Below are positions 25,901-32,795 of a DNA stretch of 50,146 nucleotides, piece after piece. The position numbers and the translations under genes are program-made. Numbering within the stretch: the stretch's first letter is position 1; each line of letters begins with the position of its first letter. The notes under the pieces were generated by a model that ran no database searches, was not told the DNA's origin, and saw only the letters and a program-made list of their open reading frames with translations. This stretch comes from [Streptosporangium] indianense (GTDB lineage Bacteria; Actinomycetota; Actinomycetes; Streptomycetales; Streptomycetaceae): positions 1 through 50,146 of the forward strand of contig NZ_JAKEIO010000050.1 of NCBI RefSeq assembly GCF_021474405.1, given 5' to 3'.

Positions 25901-27186
25901 TCGTGCTGACGCGCGACGACGGAGCTGTGACCGTGCACGATGCCGCCACCGGACAACGGCTTCTCGTGCTGGCCGAAGACGGTACCAAGGGCCGCTACAC
26001 CCGCTATGTCCTGGCCGGCGCGAGCCGCCGCATAGCCTTCGCTCGCGGGACGGAAGTACTGGTCGCCACGGCGCCGGCGCCCGGTTCGCTTCCAACCGCC
26101 GACATCTTCAGCACCGGCAACGACGACGAGGCTGCGCACTTCTCCCCTTCCGGCCGCTATCTGGTCACGGTTGGCGCCGGCGGGGAGGTCGCGCTCTGGA
26201 ATCCGGTGACCGGACGGCGGATCGCGGCCAAAGGCCGGGGCGGTTACCAGCCGACGTACACGCGGCTTGCATTCGACGCCGAGGAGAAGACGCTGGCCGT
26301 GAGCGAGAGTCCTGCGGAGTCGGTCACGCTCTACAAGCTGCCCTCCCTTGAGGTACTGCGGCGGATACGCGTCGATCCACCCCTGGGGTCCGCGCCCCAG
26401 GACCCGGAGCTCCGTGGCATGGGATTCACCCGGCACGGCCGCCTGGTCACCCTTGGGGGAGGCGCTGTCTCGCAGTGGGACGTCACAGCCGGCCGCAAGG
26501 TGGCTGAGACGCTGCTGTTCCGGGAGAACTCCGAGGTCGACCGGAACCGGTACGCAACCAATCTGTCAGCTGACCCAGCGTCCGAGCGGATCGCCGTGAC
26601 CACCCCGGACCTGCGCGGCGTGGAGATCTGGGATCTTCGGGACCGGCGGCGGGTCACCGTCGTCACACCCGGCTTCCGCGCTCCGCTCGCCGATCAGGAC
26701 GCCGTGCTCTTCAGCAGCGACGGTCGGCGTCTGCTGCTGACCGGCAAGGACGGGAGTGCGGAAGTGTGGGACACCGAGGGTGAGCAACGTGAGACCACCA
26801 TCCCTCCCGACGGCACCCGCGCCACGAGGTTCCTCTCCCACAGCGCCGAGACAGTCAGCGTAAGGCGGGGCTTTGTGGAGCGGTGGGGCCCCGACGGGCT
26901 CATAGCCCAAACCCGAATACCCTCGGCCGCTCACGTGCGGACCGTCGTGCCCTCCCCCGACGGTGAGCACCTCTTGCTGAGCGTGCCGGTGAGCACGACC
27001 CAGGGAACCGATACCGACTTCGGGACGACGGCGGCCTTCCAACTGAGACAGGCCTCCGCAACCACCTGGGCGGCCGATCTCTGCTCACACGTCACACGCA
27101 ACATCTCACAGGAAGACCTGAACACGATGCGGTACGGAATGCTCGAGCGTGTCCTTCTGGGGGTGACGGCGTGCAGCGAGCGCTGA
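22957..27186 (+). CDS. Trypsin-like protease fused to a STAND NTPase, a membrane helix and WD40 repeats
   Basis: A 1409-residue protein, GTG start behind GAGGGG. Residues 1-205 are a trypsin-like protease with intact triad His39 (VLTCAHVV), Asp90 (SGDIAVLAL) and Ser163 (GFSGTPLW). Residues about 215-640 are a STAND NTPase (nSTAND1 type): FRGLDSF...YFGR entry, Walker A GVSGVGKSS at 254-262, Walker B LALIVDQFEMLF, and the winged-helix end LAHEALLEHWPALRSW. A strongly basic segment (EWRRRRRSRK) precedes a single helix at about 663-685, so the C-terminal WD40 propeller (about 740-1400, with WD-type ends such as IKIWDLREK, AQIWDLD, VEIWDLRD, AEVWDTEG) is predicted outside. It overlaps the following lipoprotein gene by 16 bp. 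Confidence 0.9.
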   Translation: MPGPVPNPGIARLWSRGAWATPQGAGFLAAPRIVLTCAHVVSAVAAEQEGSPLAAGLTVDVDFPLAGKATPRQSARLITHIPVAEDGSGDIAVLALDQDPPVGAEPVRLLDVETVRGHPFRAFGFPAGDDEGVWSLGTIVDDRGRGWLQFESTSACEIRQGFSGTPLWDEHFKGVVGMVVATDGRFRQRAAYAITASALLEIHPELRRHAAPPSPFRGLDSFREQDATHYFGRAAQIKALTDAVTTSSIIPVMGVSGVGKSSLIHAGLVPQLRKRGDYSITSLVPEPALGAELMLASALLPLLNAPDEGVDPLDRLEQVERLTERLREGGTAPVVRELLTRSGTTQLALIVDQFEMLFRCSPDAAEKLVDQLVAMTDWRTADGGPLVRLVFALRLDFLKAMQRFPVLGRVCEASPVLVDRLAEDQLREVVLSPIASFHGAVRFEDSLAERLLSDAGRSPGALPLLEFTLTLLWEQQRQGILAHAAYEEIGGVAGALASHAERVVKERLDDVQDEVRRLFVQLVRPGEGGLDNPVDTGRTARRTELDPACWKAAQLLAVQRLVHLDHASDGMETVALAHEALLEHWPALRSWVDADRDFRVWQEHVRERIVRWEQSGRDHALLMRGSELKQALEQLRDRSQDVPETERRYLEASQEWRRRRRSRKAIVAAAVTTVLATLAGFGVYSVRGSKAAELSAGLVQQAQGQAGSHREEAALLSVAAWSTAPTQQAHDNLFTRYLADAPYDAILPAGGEVAETVLDDSGQVVAVRNVAGRLSVWHVGAAGPSLMVRMDDVSAVAVSPDGTRLALGGDGNRIKIWDLREKRTLLTLRAAMSTTSTARAVDELRFDRTGHRLLVHPPEDDRAQIWDLDRPTAAPVTLKPLLEGSPNDFVFSADGKHVVASGPGVLSQGVWDTRSGRLTAVPGFEEPELVAGPRPVAAMCADGKWRLTHASANKPDPRLFQRLPCSTEDVRIGELAGISDQVVLTRDDGAVTVHDAATGQRLLVLAEDGTKGRYTRYVLAGASRRIAFARGTEVLVATAPAPGSLPTADIFSTGNDDEAAHFSPSGRYLVTVGAGGEVALWNPVTGRRIAAKGRGGYQPTYTRLAFDAEEKTLAVSESPAESVTLYKLPSLEVLRRIRVDPPLGSAPQDPELRGMGFTRHGRLVTLGGGAVSQWDVTAGRKVAETLLFRENSEVDRNRYATNLSADPASERIAVTTPDLRGVEIWDLRDRRRVTVVTPGFRAPLADQDAVLFSSDGRRLLLTGKDGSAEVWDTEGEQRETTIPPDGTRATRFLSHSAETVSVRRGFVERWGPDGLIAQTRIPSAAHVRTVVPSPDGEHLLLSVPVSTTQGTDTDFGTTAAFQLRQASATTWAADLCSHVTRNISQEDLNTMRYGMLERVLLGVTACSER

Positions 27187-27719
27187 CCTTTTCAGCCGCA
27201 GCGGCGGTGCTCTGCCTGACGCTGGTAACGGCCTGCGGAGCATCTCCGGACAAGGATCAACCAGAGTCACACCCGTCCGCTTCACTGTGGGACACCGCGG
27301 GCCCGTCCGCAGCGAATCCGTCAAAGGACGCAAAGGAACCCTTCGACGTGGACCGGGCGGTACTCCGCATCAAGCGCCTGGGATACACGGCCGACACCAA
27401 GGCCAGCACTCTGAAGAACCTCCGCGGACCCCTGCGTGCGATCCACGCTCACTGCACCAGCAGCGTCGACGGGAAGTGCGTTTCCGTGTTCTTCTTCTAC
27501 GGCAACGAGGACGCCGGTTACGACAGGACCGCGGCCGCTCAATCAACGATCAAAAGCCAGGACGGAAAGACGGTCACCCTGTCCTACCCCATTTACCTGC
27601 CGACGGATCCGCAGTGCTGTCATTCCGGCGGCGAGCGTGAGTACCAGGCGCGGTGGAAGGACGGCAAGGTGAGCTTCGCACCACCGCTGCCCGAGAACCC
27701 GAACTACCAAGACGAGTGA
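27171..27719 (+). CDS. LppP/LprE-family lipoprotein
   Basis: A 182-residue lipoprotein. The GTG start at 27171 lies inside the end of the trypsin-STAND gene. The signal ends in the lipobox VTAC. After a Pro/Ser-rich linker, the domain reads AVLRIKRLGYTADT, RGPLRAIHAHCTSS, GKCVSVFFFYGN, VTLSYPIYLPTDPQCC and YQARWKDGKV, matching the LppP/LprE lipoproteins of actinobacteria with their CC pair and conserved Cys. Function is unknown. The overlap suggests translational coupling and a partnership with the predicted external WD40 part of its neighbour. Confidence 0.85.
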   Translation: MQRALTFSAAAAVLCLTLVTACGASPDKDQPESHPSASLWDTAGPSAANPSKDAKEPFDVDRAVLRIKRLGYTADTKASTLKNLRGPLRAIHAHCTSSVDGKCVSVFFFYGNEDAGYDRTAAAQSTIKSQDGKTVTLSYPIYLPTDPQCCHSGGEREYQARWKDGKVSFAPPLPENPNYQDE

Positions 27720-27800
27720 CCTCGACCGCCGTATCTGTGCGGCCGGTCCCACCCGCCGCACCCGCCTGCACCTGCACACGGCGCCGGGATCACGGAGTCA

Positions 27801-27823
27801 GCCCGGGCGCTCATCGCCCGGGC
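27801..27823. terminator. Bidirectional hairpin terminator
   Basis: GCCCGGGCG (27801-27809) and CGCCCGGGC (27815-27823) form a perfect 9-bp stem with loop CTCAT between two convergent genes. It closes both the Trypco1 operon and the minus-strand pair ending at 27828. Confidence 0.75.
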
Positions 27824-27827
27824 CTGT

Positions 27828-28025
27828 TCAGCCGATAACGGACCGGGCGAACGCGACGGTGCCGGCGAAGGAGCCCCCGGCAGCCAGCACCGCGAAAGCC
27901 CATGCGTTTCCTGCCAGCACGGTCAGCACGCCGACGCCAACCGCGATCTGCGTGGCCAGCATCAAGATGACCGCGGCCCGTACGGTCATCAGCGGCTCCT
28001 GCGACCGGTCGGACGGCGTACTCAC
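27828..28025 (-). CDS. Small two-helix membrane protein
   Basis: A 65-residue protein; the GTG start at 28025 overlaps the stop of the upstream gene (GTGA). After a short polar start it has two hydrophobic helices (TVRAAVILMLATQIAVGVGV and AWAFAVLAAGGSFAGTVAFA). No family recognised. Its coupling to the gene above suggests the two products act together. A longer start at 28061 would overlap further and lacks support. Confidence 0.65.
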   Translation of the reverse strand: MSTPSDRSQEPLMTVRAAVILMLATQIAVGVGVLTVLAGNAWAFAVLAAGGSFAGTVAFARSVIG

Positions 28026-28513
28026 GGAAGCTCCCGGCAGATGATCTCGCGCCTGCGCCATTCTTCGGCGACGCGCTTCAGCTTGCGCCGGTCGTGCTCT
28101 CCCTGCGCCTCATCCTGCTGTACCGAAGCGGGCGCCTTGGTCCACGGCATCGGATGTTTCTCCGCTCGAACACGGAGCACGGCCTGTTCCTGCTCGTCGA
28201 ACCGGCCGACCACGGCCAGTGGCTTGAGGAAGTCGCTCATGCCGGACACGAAGGAAGCCGAGTCCACGACGGCCGGCAGGCTGCCGGAGTCGAAGACTGC
28301 GTCGTCATGCAGCGGGAAGACACCGTGGTGCAAGTCGAGCGTGTCCATCGGCGTCGCGAGTCCGCCGTCGCCGTCGCCCGATTCGCCGAGAGCCTCGGTT
28401 TCGGGCAGGCCGTGTTCTTTCGATGAGAGGGCGAGCGGTGCTTCGGACGGTTCTGCGGCGGGCTGCTGAGCAGCGTTCTCGGGTGCCGAGTCCGGCGTTG
28501 AATCCGCAGGCAT
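28022..28513 (-). CDS. Acidic hypothetical protein
   Basis: A 163-residue soluble protein with an excellent AAGGAGG ribosome site before ATG 28513. The first 55 residues are disordered (Ala/Pro/Glu/Gly-rich). The middle (MDTLDLHHGVFPLHDD, FDSGSLPAVVDSASFVSGM) looks folded, and the C-terminal 50 residues are charged and helical (EHDRRKLKRVAEEWRRREII), possibly a coiled coil. I do not recognise it. It forms a two-gene unit with the small membrane protein. Confidence 0.7.
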   Translation of the reverse strand: MPADSTPDSAPENAAQQPAAEPSEAPLALSSKEHGLPETEALGESGDGDGGLATPMDTLDLHHGVFPLHDDAVFDSGSLPAVVDSASFVSGMSDFLKPLAVVGRFDEQEQAVLRVRAEKHPMPWTKAPASVQQDEAQGEHDRRKLKRVAEEWRRREIICRELP

Positions 28514-28759
28514 CTCGGGCCTCCTTTGTTGCTGGAGTGAGTCTGTTCACCTACCTGCGACGGGAGAGAGCTGATCCGATACTCATTCTCCCGACATTGC
28601 CTGTGATTCACGTCACACCACGCTGTCTGGCGTGTTCCCCATTCGCTGACTGTGGACGCGCGGATGTGGGAGGCAACGCCAGATACCGGGGGCGGAGGAT
28701 GTCCCGCAGGCGGCTCCAGGAGATGACGCGGCCGGTCTTGCCCTCGTACGCCCCGACGC

Positions 28760-28912
28760 TCAGCGGGAGTGGGCGACAGCCTGCGGGCCGGGCTGTGGGG
28801 TCTCGGCTCGGGCCGGGCCCGCGTTTGCTGCCAGGAGGAGGGTCGCCACCGCGACGAGGGCGGCGGTGAAGCCTCGGGCGTACCGCTCGGTGGTGCGTGT
28901 GCGTTCGAGCAC
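28760..28912 (-). CDS. Short secreted-peptide gene divergent from an HTH-TPR regulator
   Basis: A 50-codon frame from GTG 28912 (GAGG upstream). It has a basic N-terminus (LERTRTTERYARG), a hydrophobic core (FTAALVAVATLLLAANAG) and an Ala-Arg-Ala cleavage site, leaving a 14-residue mature peptide ETPQPGPQAVAHSR. The gene starts 130 bp from the divergent HTH-TPR regulator with an inverted repeat between them. This is the layout of RRNPP peptide-signalling pairs, in which an exported propeptide is sensed by a TPR regulator. TACGTT at 28948-28953 (minus) could be its -10. The frame is short and could be fortuitous; the signal-peptide shape and context are the support. Confidence 0.5.
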   Translation of the reverse strand: MLERTRTTERYARGFTAALVAVATLLLAANAGPARAETPQPGPQAVAHSR

Positions 28913-28953
28913 GGCGACCTCGCAACAGGGGCGGCGACTACGGCGGCAACGTA

Positions 28954-28993
28954 TTAAGCGAGTTCGACAAATCCCGCTTAACGCTCCGTTTAA
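28954..28993. promoter_or_regulatory. Candidate operator of the HTH-TPR regulator
   Basis: TTAAGCG (28954-28960) and CGCTTAA (28975-28981) are a perfect inverted repeat with a 14-bp spacer. A further related half-site, CGTTTAA (28987-28993), follows 12 bp after the second. It is an AT-rich island between divergent genes in otherwise GC-rich DNA, suitable for autoregulation and for control of the peptide gene. Confidence 0.55.
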
Positions 28994-29041
28994 CCTAGGG
29001 GCAGTCCAGGGCGAACGGCAAGAGCCGCAGGGGGAGTTGGC

Positions 29042-30385
29042 GTGGGGGAGCGTGACGATCCGGGGACCATCGGCCGTCGGGTGCAGCAGCTGCGGGTGGA
29101 ACGCGGTCTGACGCAGCGGCAGTTGGCGGAGCCCGTGTACACCCCGGCCTATATCTCCACCCTCGAGTCGGGCCGGGTGCGGCCCTCCGACGACGCCCTG
29201 CGGCATCTCGCGGAGCGGCTCGGTGTCGCCTTCGAGGAGCTCGCCGGGGGACGCTCGGCCCGGCTGGTCACCGGACTGCGGCTGCGGCTGACCGAGGCCC
29301 AGCGCACCTTCGCCGTCGGCGACGCCGAGGCGGCGGCCGCGCAGTACGCCGAACTGCTCGCCGAGGCCGAGACGCACTCCCTCGCCGCCGAGCGGTCCGC
29401 CGCCCTGCTCGGGCTCGGCGAGTGCGCCCTGGAGACCGGCGAGCTCGTGGCCGGCCGGCAGTACTTCGAGCGGGCCGAGCAGTGCCTGGCCGGCGCTCCC
29501 CTGCCCGCCCGTGTCCCGGCCCTGCGCGGCCGTGCCGTGGCCCACTACCTCGCCGGTGAACTCCGGTACGCCGTCTACCTGCTGGAGACCGCCCTCGACG
29601 AACTCAACCGCGGCGGACTGCACGACCCGGACGCCCTGCTGCTGCTCTACGCCAGCGCCATCGGCCCGTACATGGACATGGGCGCCCACGCACGCGCCGC
29701 CCAGGCCGCCGAGTTCGCCCTGGCCCTCGCCCCGCAGTCCGGCGATCCCGCCCTGGTCGCCCGCATGCACCGCTCCGTCGCCCGCACCCTGGTCGCCGAA
29801 GGCCGCCTTGCCGAGGCCGACGCCTCCCTGGCCAAGGCCGCCGAGCTCTACCGCGGCCTGCAGCTCCGTACCGAACTGGCCAACTGCCACTGGATGCGCG
29901 GCTACGTCTACGCCCAGGAGGGCCGGCTGGAACGCGCCGAGGAGGAACTGCGGCAGGCCCTCGGCATGCTGTCGGCCCAGCGCGCCGCCCTCTACAGCAG
30001 CCAGGTCACCGTCGAGCTGGCCGACGTGCTCCACCGGCGCGGCAGGTCCGAGGAGGCGGCTGCCCTGCTGCACGCCGTACTCGGGCAGCTGTCCCCCGAA
30101 CGCGGCGCCGTGCACGCCGCCGCCGCGCACCGGCTGCTCGGCATCATCGCCGAGGACGCCCGCCGCACCGAGGACGCCGAGGAGCACTACGTCCGTGCCC
30201 TGAGCCTGCTGGAGCGGGCCGGTGCCGCCGGTGACCTGGCCGACCTGTGCCGGCTGCTGGGCGACCTGCTGCGGCGGTCCGGGCGGGTGGAGGCGGCCCT
30301 GGACGCCTACCGGACGGGCCTCGGACACCGCACGGCCCCCGGCACCACCACCCTGGGGCCCGCGCCCGCACAGCCCCCTCTGTGA
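29042..30385 (+). CDS. HTH (XRE)-TPR transcriptional regulator, RRNPP-like
   Basis: A 447-residue protein, GTG start behind GGGGGAG. Residues 8-70 form an XRE helix-turn-helix (IGRRVQQLRVERGLTQRQLA, ISTLESGRVRPSDDALRHLA, LGVAFEELAGG). The remaining 370 residues are tetratricopeptide repeats, seen in the recurring A-x-x-x-F/Y-E-x-A patterns (RQYFERAEQCLAG, LAEADASLAKAAELYRG, EEHYVRALSLLERAG, VEAALDAYRTGLG). This HTH plus TPR architecture is that of RRNPP regulators (PlcR, Rgg-like, AimR) and of many Streptomyces regulators whose ligand is unknown. A divergent short secreted-peptide gene and an intergenic inverted repeat support a peptide-sensing role, which remains inference. Confidence 0.85.
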   Translation: MGERDDPGTIGRRVQQLRVERGLTQRQLAEPVYTPAYISTLESGRVRPSDDALRHLAERLGVAFEELAGGRSARLVTGLRLRLTEAQRTFAVGDAEAAAAQYAELLAEAETHSLAAERSAALLGLGECALETGELVAGRQYFERAEQCLAGAPLPARVPALRGRAVAHYLAGELRYAVYLLETALDELNRGGLHDPDALLLLYASAIGPYMDMGAHARAAQAAEFALALAPQSGDPALVARMHRSVARTLVAEGRLAEADASLAKAAELYRGLQLRTELANCHWMRGYVYAQEGRLERAEEELRQALGMLSAQRAALYSSQVTVELADVLHRRGRSEEAAALLHAVLGQLSPERGAVHAAAAHRLLGIIAEDARRTEDAEEHYVRALSLLERAGAAGDLADLCRLLGDLLRRSGRVEAALDAYRTGLGHRTAPGTTTLGPAPAQPPL

Positions 30386-30760
30386 ACAACGCCCAGCCTT
30401 TCCTCTGATCCAGCGTTCTCTGTGCATCAGTCTTCTCTGTGAACCGACCTCCGCAGTGATAATCCAGGTCCTCGCAGCGGGGACCGGGCGGTGGCGAATC
30501 CCCACCCGGTCGATACGCACGAGAAACGCCGAGGCCGTACCCCGCGCCGACCCCTGCGGGCAGGTGTTTCGTGGCACGTGCAACGGGTAGTCGGGGCACG
30601 GTTTCCGATGAGTCCGGGCCCGGTGCGCGGCGGGCACCGGGCAGAAGAGGACGGTCGTCCGCACCACGGCCTCGCAGGGCGCACGCGGCCGGCTCCGCCG
30701 TGGCCCCGCCCCGGAAAGCGGTGACGCGGCGATCCGCGGTGAGCGAAGGAGGCGGTGGTC
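30386..30760. other. Intergenic region holding a SigB-like promoter
   Basis: 375 bp without a convincing gene. Apart from the SigB-type promoter at 30566-30590 and a ribosome site at its right end, nothing specific is visible; several short frames are compositional. Confidence 0.6.
30566..30590 (+). promoter_or_regulatory. SigB/F-type stress promoter
   Basis: GTTT (30566-30569), a 15-bp spacer and GGGTAG (30585-30590) match the Streptomyces SigB-group consensus GTTT-N14-16-GGGTA. It lies about 170 bp before the GAF-ANTAR gene, implying general or osmotic stress control with a 5' untranslated region of about 165 bases. Confidence 0.55.
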
Positions 30761-31546
30761 GTGCGGCCCAGGGACGATCCCGGAGACGCCCCCGACGGCG
30801 ACCCGGGCCCTGGCCGCGCCGGGGGTGGCGGCCCTGACCCGGACGGAGCCCGGGCCGCCGACGCCATCGCCCGGAGCGTCCGGGGCGCCGAGCCCGGTGA
30901 GGTGCCGGGGCGGCTGTGCGAGGTGGCGGTGGAACTGCTGCCGGTGATCGGCGCGAGCGTGTCGCTGCGCAGCGAGGGGATGCCCGTGCAGCTGAGCGCG
31001 AGCAGCGAGCAGGCCGCGCAGCTGGCGCAGATCCAGGCGACGCTGGGCGACGGGCCGTGCCAGAGCGCGCTGGAGGACGGCGCGCCCGTGCTCGCCTGTG
31101 ATCTGACCACGGGCCGGGACGCCGGGCGCTGGCCGGTCTTCGCCCAGCAGGCGACGGAGGCCGGGGTGCGGGCGGTGTACGCGGTGCCGCTGGGCAGCGG
31201 CCCGGTGTGCGTGGGCACGCTCGACCTCTACCGCGACCGGCCGGGCGGGCTCACCGACCGGCAGCTGCACATGGCCCGCGTCGTGGCCGGTGTCATGACC
31301 GTGGCCCTGATGGCGCTGCCGCACGGCGACGAGCCCGAGTCACCGGACGGGGAGGACTGGCTGAGCGGACTGGCCACCGAACACGACGAGGTCTACCAGG
31401 CTGTCGGCATGATCATGGCGCAGCTGGGCGTGACCGCGGACGACGCGCTCGCGCGGTTGCGGGCGGACGCGTTCGCGCACGGGCGCACGGCCCTGGACGT
31501 GGCGCGGGACGTGATCGCCCACCGCACGCGGTTCGACCGGTACTGA
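30761..31546 (+). CDS. GAF-ANTAR RNA-binding antiterminator/sensor protein
   Basis: About 261 residues. After a Gly/Pro-rich N-terminus, a GAF domain occupies about 35-190 (GRLCEVAVELLPVIGASVSL, LGDGPCQSALEDGAPVLACDL, AVPLGSGPVCVGTLDLYRD). A C-terminal ANTAR domain (about 200-255: VYQAVGMIMAQLGVTADDAL, ARLRADAFAHGRTALDVARD) provides a three-helix RNA-binding unit. ANTAR proteins bind paired hexaloop hairpins in nascent RNA to prevent termination. No response-regulator receiver is present, so the GAF ligand is the likely input. GTG 30761 stands 8 bases after AAGGAGG; GTG 30755 is too close. Confidence 0.9.
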   Translation: MRPRDDPGDAPDGDPGPGRAGGGGPDPDGARAADAIARSVRGAEPGEVPGRLCEVAVELLPVIGASVSLRSEGMPVQLSASSEQAAQLAQIQATLGDGPCQSALEDGAPVLACDLTTGRDAGRWPVFAQQATEAGVRAVYAVPLGSGPVCVGTLDLYRDRPGGLTDRQLHMARVVAGVMTVALMALPHGDEPESPDGEDWLSGLATEHDEVYQAVGMIMAQLGVTADDALARLRADAFAHGRTALDVARDVIAHRTRFDRY

Positions 31547-31547
31547 C

Positions 31548-31667
31548 CTGCTCGGGAGCGGGGCCTCGGATCTGTGCCCTGGCCGGGCGGAGTGTCCGAT
31601 AGCGCCTTGCCCGGGAGCGGGTGTCTGGTCTGTGCCCTGCCCGGGAGCGGGTGTCAGATCTGTGCCC
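31548..31667. repeat. 30-bp tandem repeat array at a convergent gene junction
   Basis: Two near-identical 30-bp units (31608-31637 and 31638-31667; CCCGGGAGCGGGTGTC then TCTGTGCCC, three differences) follow two degenerate copies from about 31548. The stop codon of the minus-strand lipoprotein gene (31654-31656) lies inside the last unit, so its final five residues are repeat-encoded. No U-tract hairpin is seen. Confidence 0.75.
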
Positions 31668-32439
31668 TGCCCTGCTTCCTGATCTCCGTCAGGCGCTGTG
31701 CCCCGAGCTGCGCGGTCTGCTGGGTGACCTCCGCGTACACCTCGGCGAGGCCCGCGTGGGTGAGGGTGATCGTCTCCTGGCCGACGCGGACGGCGGCGAT
31801 GTCCATGGTGAGGTAGGTGAGTTCGCCCTCCTCCGTCTCGCCGGCCAGCATGACCCGCAGGGCCTGCCGGGCGTCCCCGACCGGCGGCAGCGGCAGGTCG
31901 CGGACCTCCACGTCCTGGATGCCGCCGCGGGTGGTCGCGGCCGTGAACCCGCCGCACCTGCCGGGCAGCGACTTCATCCAGTCCAGCGTGCGGTCCACGT
32001 CCGCCGGAGGGTAGGCGGCGACCCGGTAGCGCAACTGGGCGTCGGTGTCGTCGTCGTCGAGCGCGGACGCCGCCTGCGGGCCCTCGGGGGTGCCGAAGGG
32101 CTCCTCCGTGTAGAGGACGTCCAGGAGCCGCTGGCAGTCCTGGTCCTCCGTGGACGCCTTGAGCAGCCCGTCCCGCCAGGTCCGCGCGCCTCGGGACGGC
32201 ACCCACGGCTCCCCAAGGTCGGCCTCGGTGACCAGTGCGGCGTGGGCCTGTGCCTCGGTGAGGGCGGCTCCGGAACCGGACGGCTGCTCGACGGCGGGGG
32301 ACGCGCCGGAGGCGGACGCGGAGGCGGAGAACCAGCGGGGCCGCGGCTCGTCGTCGACCGAGCAGCCGGCCGTGGCCAGCAGGGCGGTCACGGACAGCGC
32401 GGAGGCGAGGAGGGCACGGGTGGCCGCGGGGTGGGTCAT
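31654..32439 (-). CDS. Putative lipoprotein
   Basis: A 261-residue lipoprotein starting at ATG 32439 behind AGGAGG; the in-frame ATG 32463 lacks a ribosome site. The signal ends in lipobox TAGC. A Ser/Ala-rich linker leads to a folded domain (TEAQAHAALVTEADLGEPWV, LTYLTMDIAAVRVGQETITL, GLAEVYAEVTQQTAQLGAQR) of the PknH-sensor/LpqN-like type of actinobacterial lipoproteins, with a likely disulfide between DCQRLL and GRCGGF. The precise family is uncertain. Its C-terminus runs into the tandem repeat array. Confidence 0.75.
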   Translation of the reverse strand: MTHPAATRALLASALSVTALLATAGCSVDDEPRPRWFSASASASGASPAVEQPSGSGAALTEAQAHAALVTEADLGEPWVPSRGARTWRDGLLKASTEDQDCQRLLDVLYTEEPFGTPEGPQAASALDDDDTDAQLRYRVAAYPPADVDRTLDWMKSLPGRCGGFTAATTRGGIQDVEVRDLPLPPVGDARQALRVMLAGETEEGELTYLTMDIAAVRVGQETITLTHAGLAEVYAEVTQQTAQLGAQRLTEIRKQGRAQI

Positions 32440-32795
32440 CGGGTGCCTCCTGCGGGGGCTCATGGAGGCGCCTGCGAGCGGGCCGCTCTCCAAGATCGGG
32501 TACGTGCTCCTACGGCACCACCGCGACCGCCCGGCCACCAGCGATACGGGCCGTCCGGGTGAGCTGACGGGGACACCGGCGACCCCTGGGGACTTCTCAG
32601 TGCTCCGGCCCTGCGGACCCATGGGACACGGGCGGCCCCGGCGGGCCCACGGGACACGGGCGGCCCCGGCGGGCCCACGGGACACCGGCGGCCCCGATGG
32701 CCCCCCAGGGCGCCGGCTCCCGTCGGCGTCGGCCGCGTGCGGCCCTGCCGAAAACCCGTCGCGCCGCCCCACGCGGCCCGGTTAGCGTCGCGCCC
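32440..32795. other. Intergenic region with promoter elements and a tandem repeat
   Basis: 356 bp between divergent genes. It carries three 28-bp tandem units and, at the right end, the -10 element TAGCGT (32783-32788) of the leader-peptide transcript. No protein gene is apparent. Confidence 0.6.
32621..32704. repeat. Three tandem 28-bp repeats
   Basis: Units at 32621-32648, 32649-32676 and 32677-32704 begin with GGGACAC and contain GGGCGGCCCCGGCGGGCCC. The first two differ at one base; the third has diverged slightly. They lie about 90 bp upstream of the leader-peptide promoter of the threonyl-tRNA synthetase gene. Confidence 0.8.

Noticed and set aside
28608..28925. 105-codon minus-strand frame
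   Set aside because: Arg/Pro-rich and overlaps the better supported peptide gene; no start signal.
28760..31324. Minus-strand frame of 854 codons
   Set aside because: Antisense to the HTH-TPR and GAF-ANTAR genes; only its last 50 codons, from GTG 28912, look like a real short gene.
31548..32704. Tandem repeats considered as a CRISPR array
   Set aside because: Units are contiguous without unique spacers and no cas genes occur.
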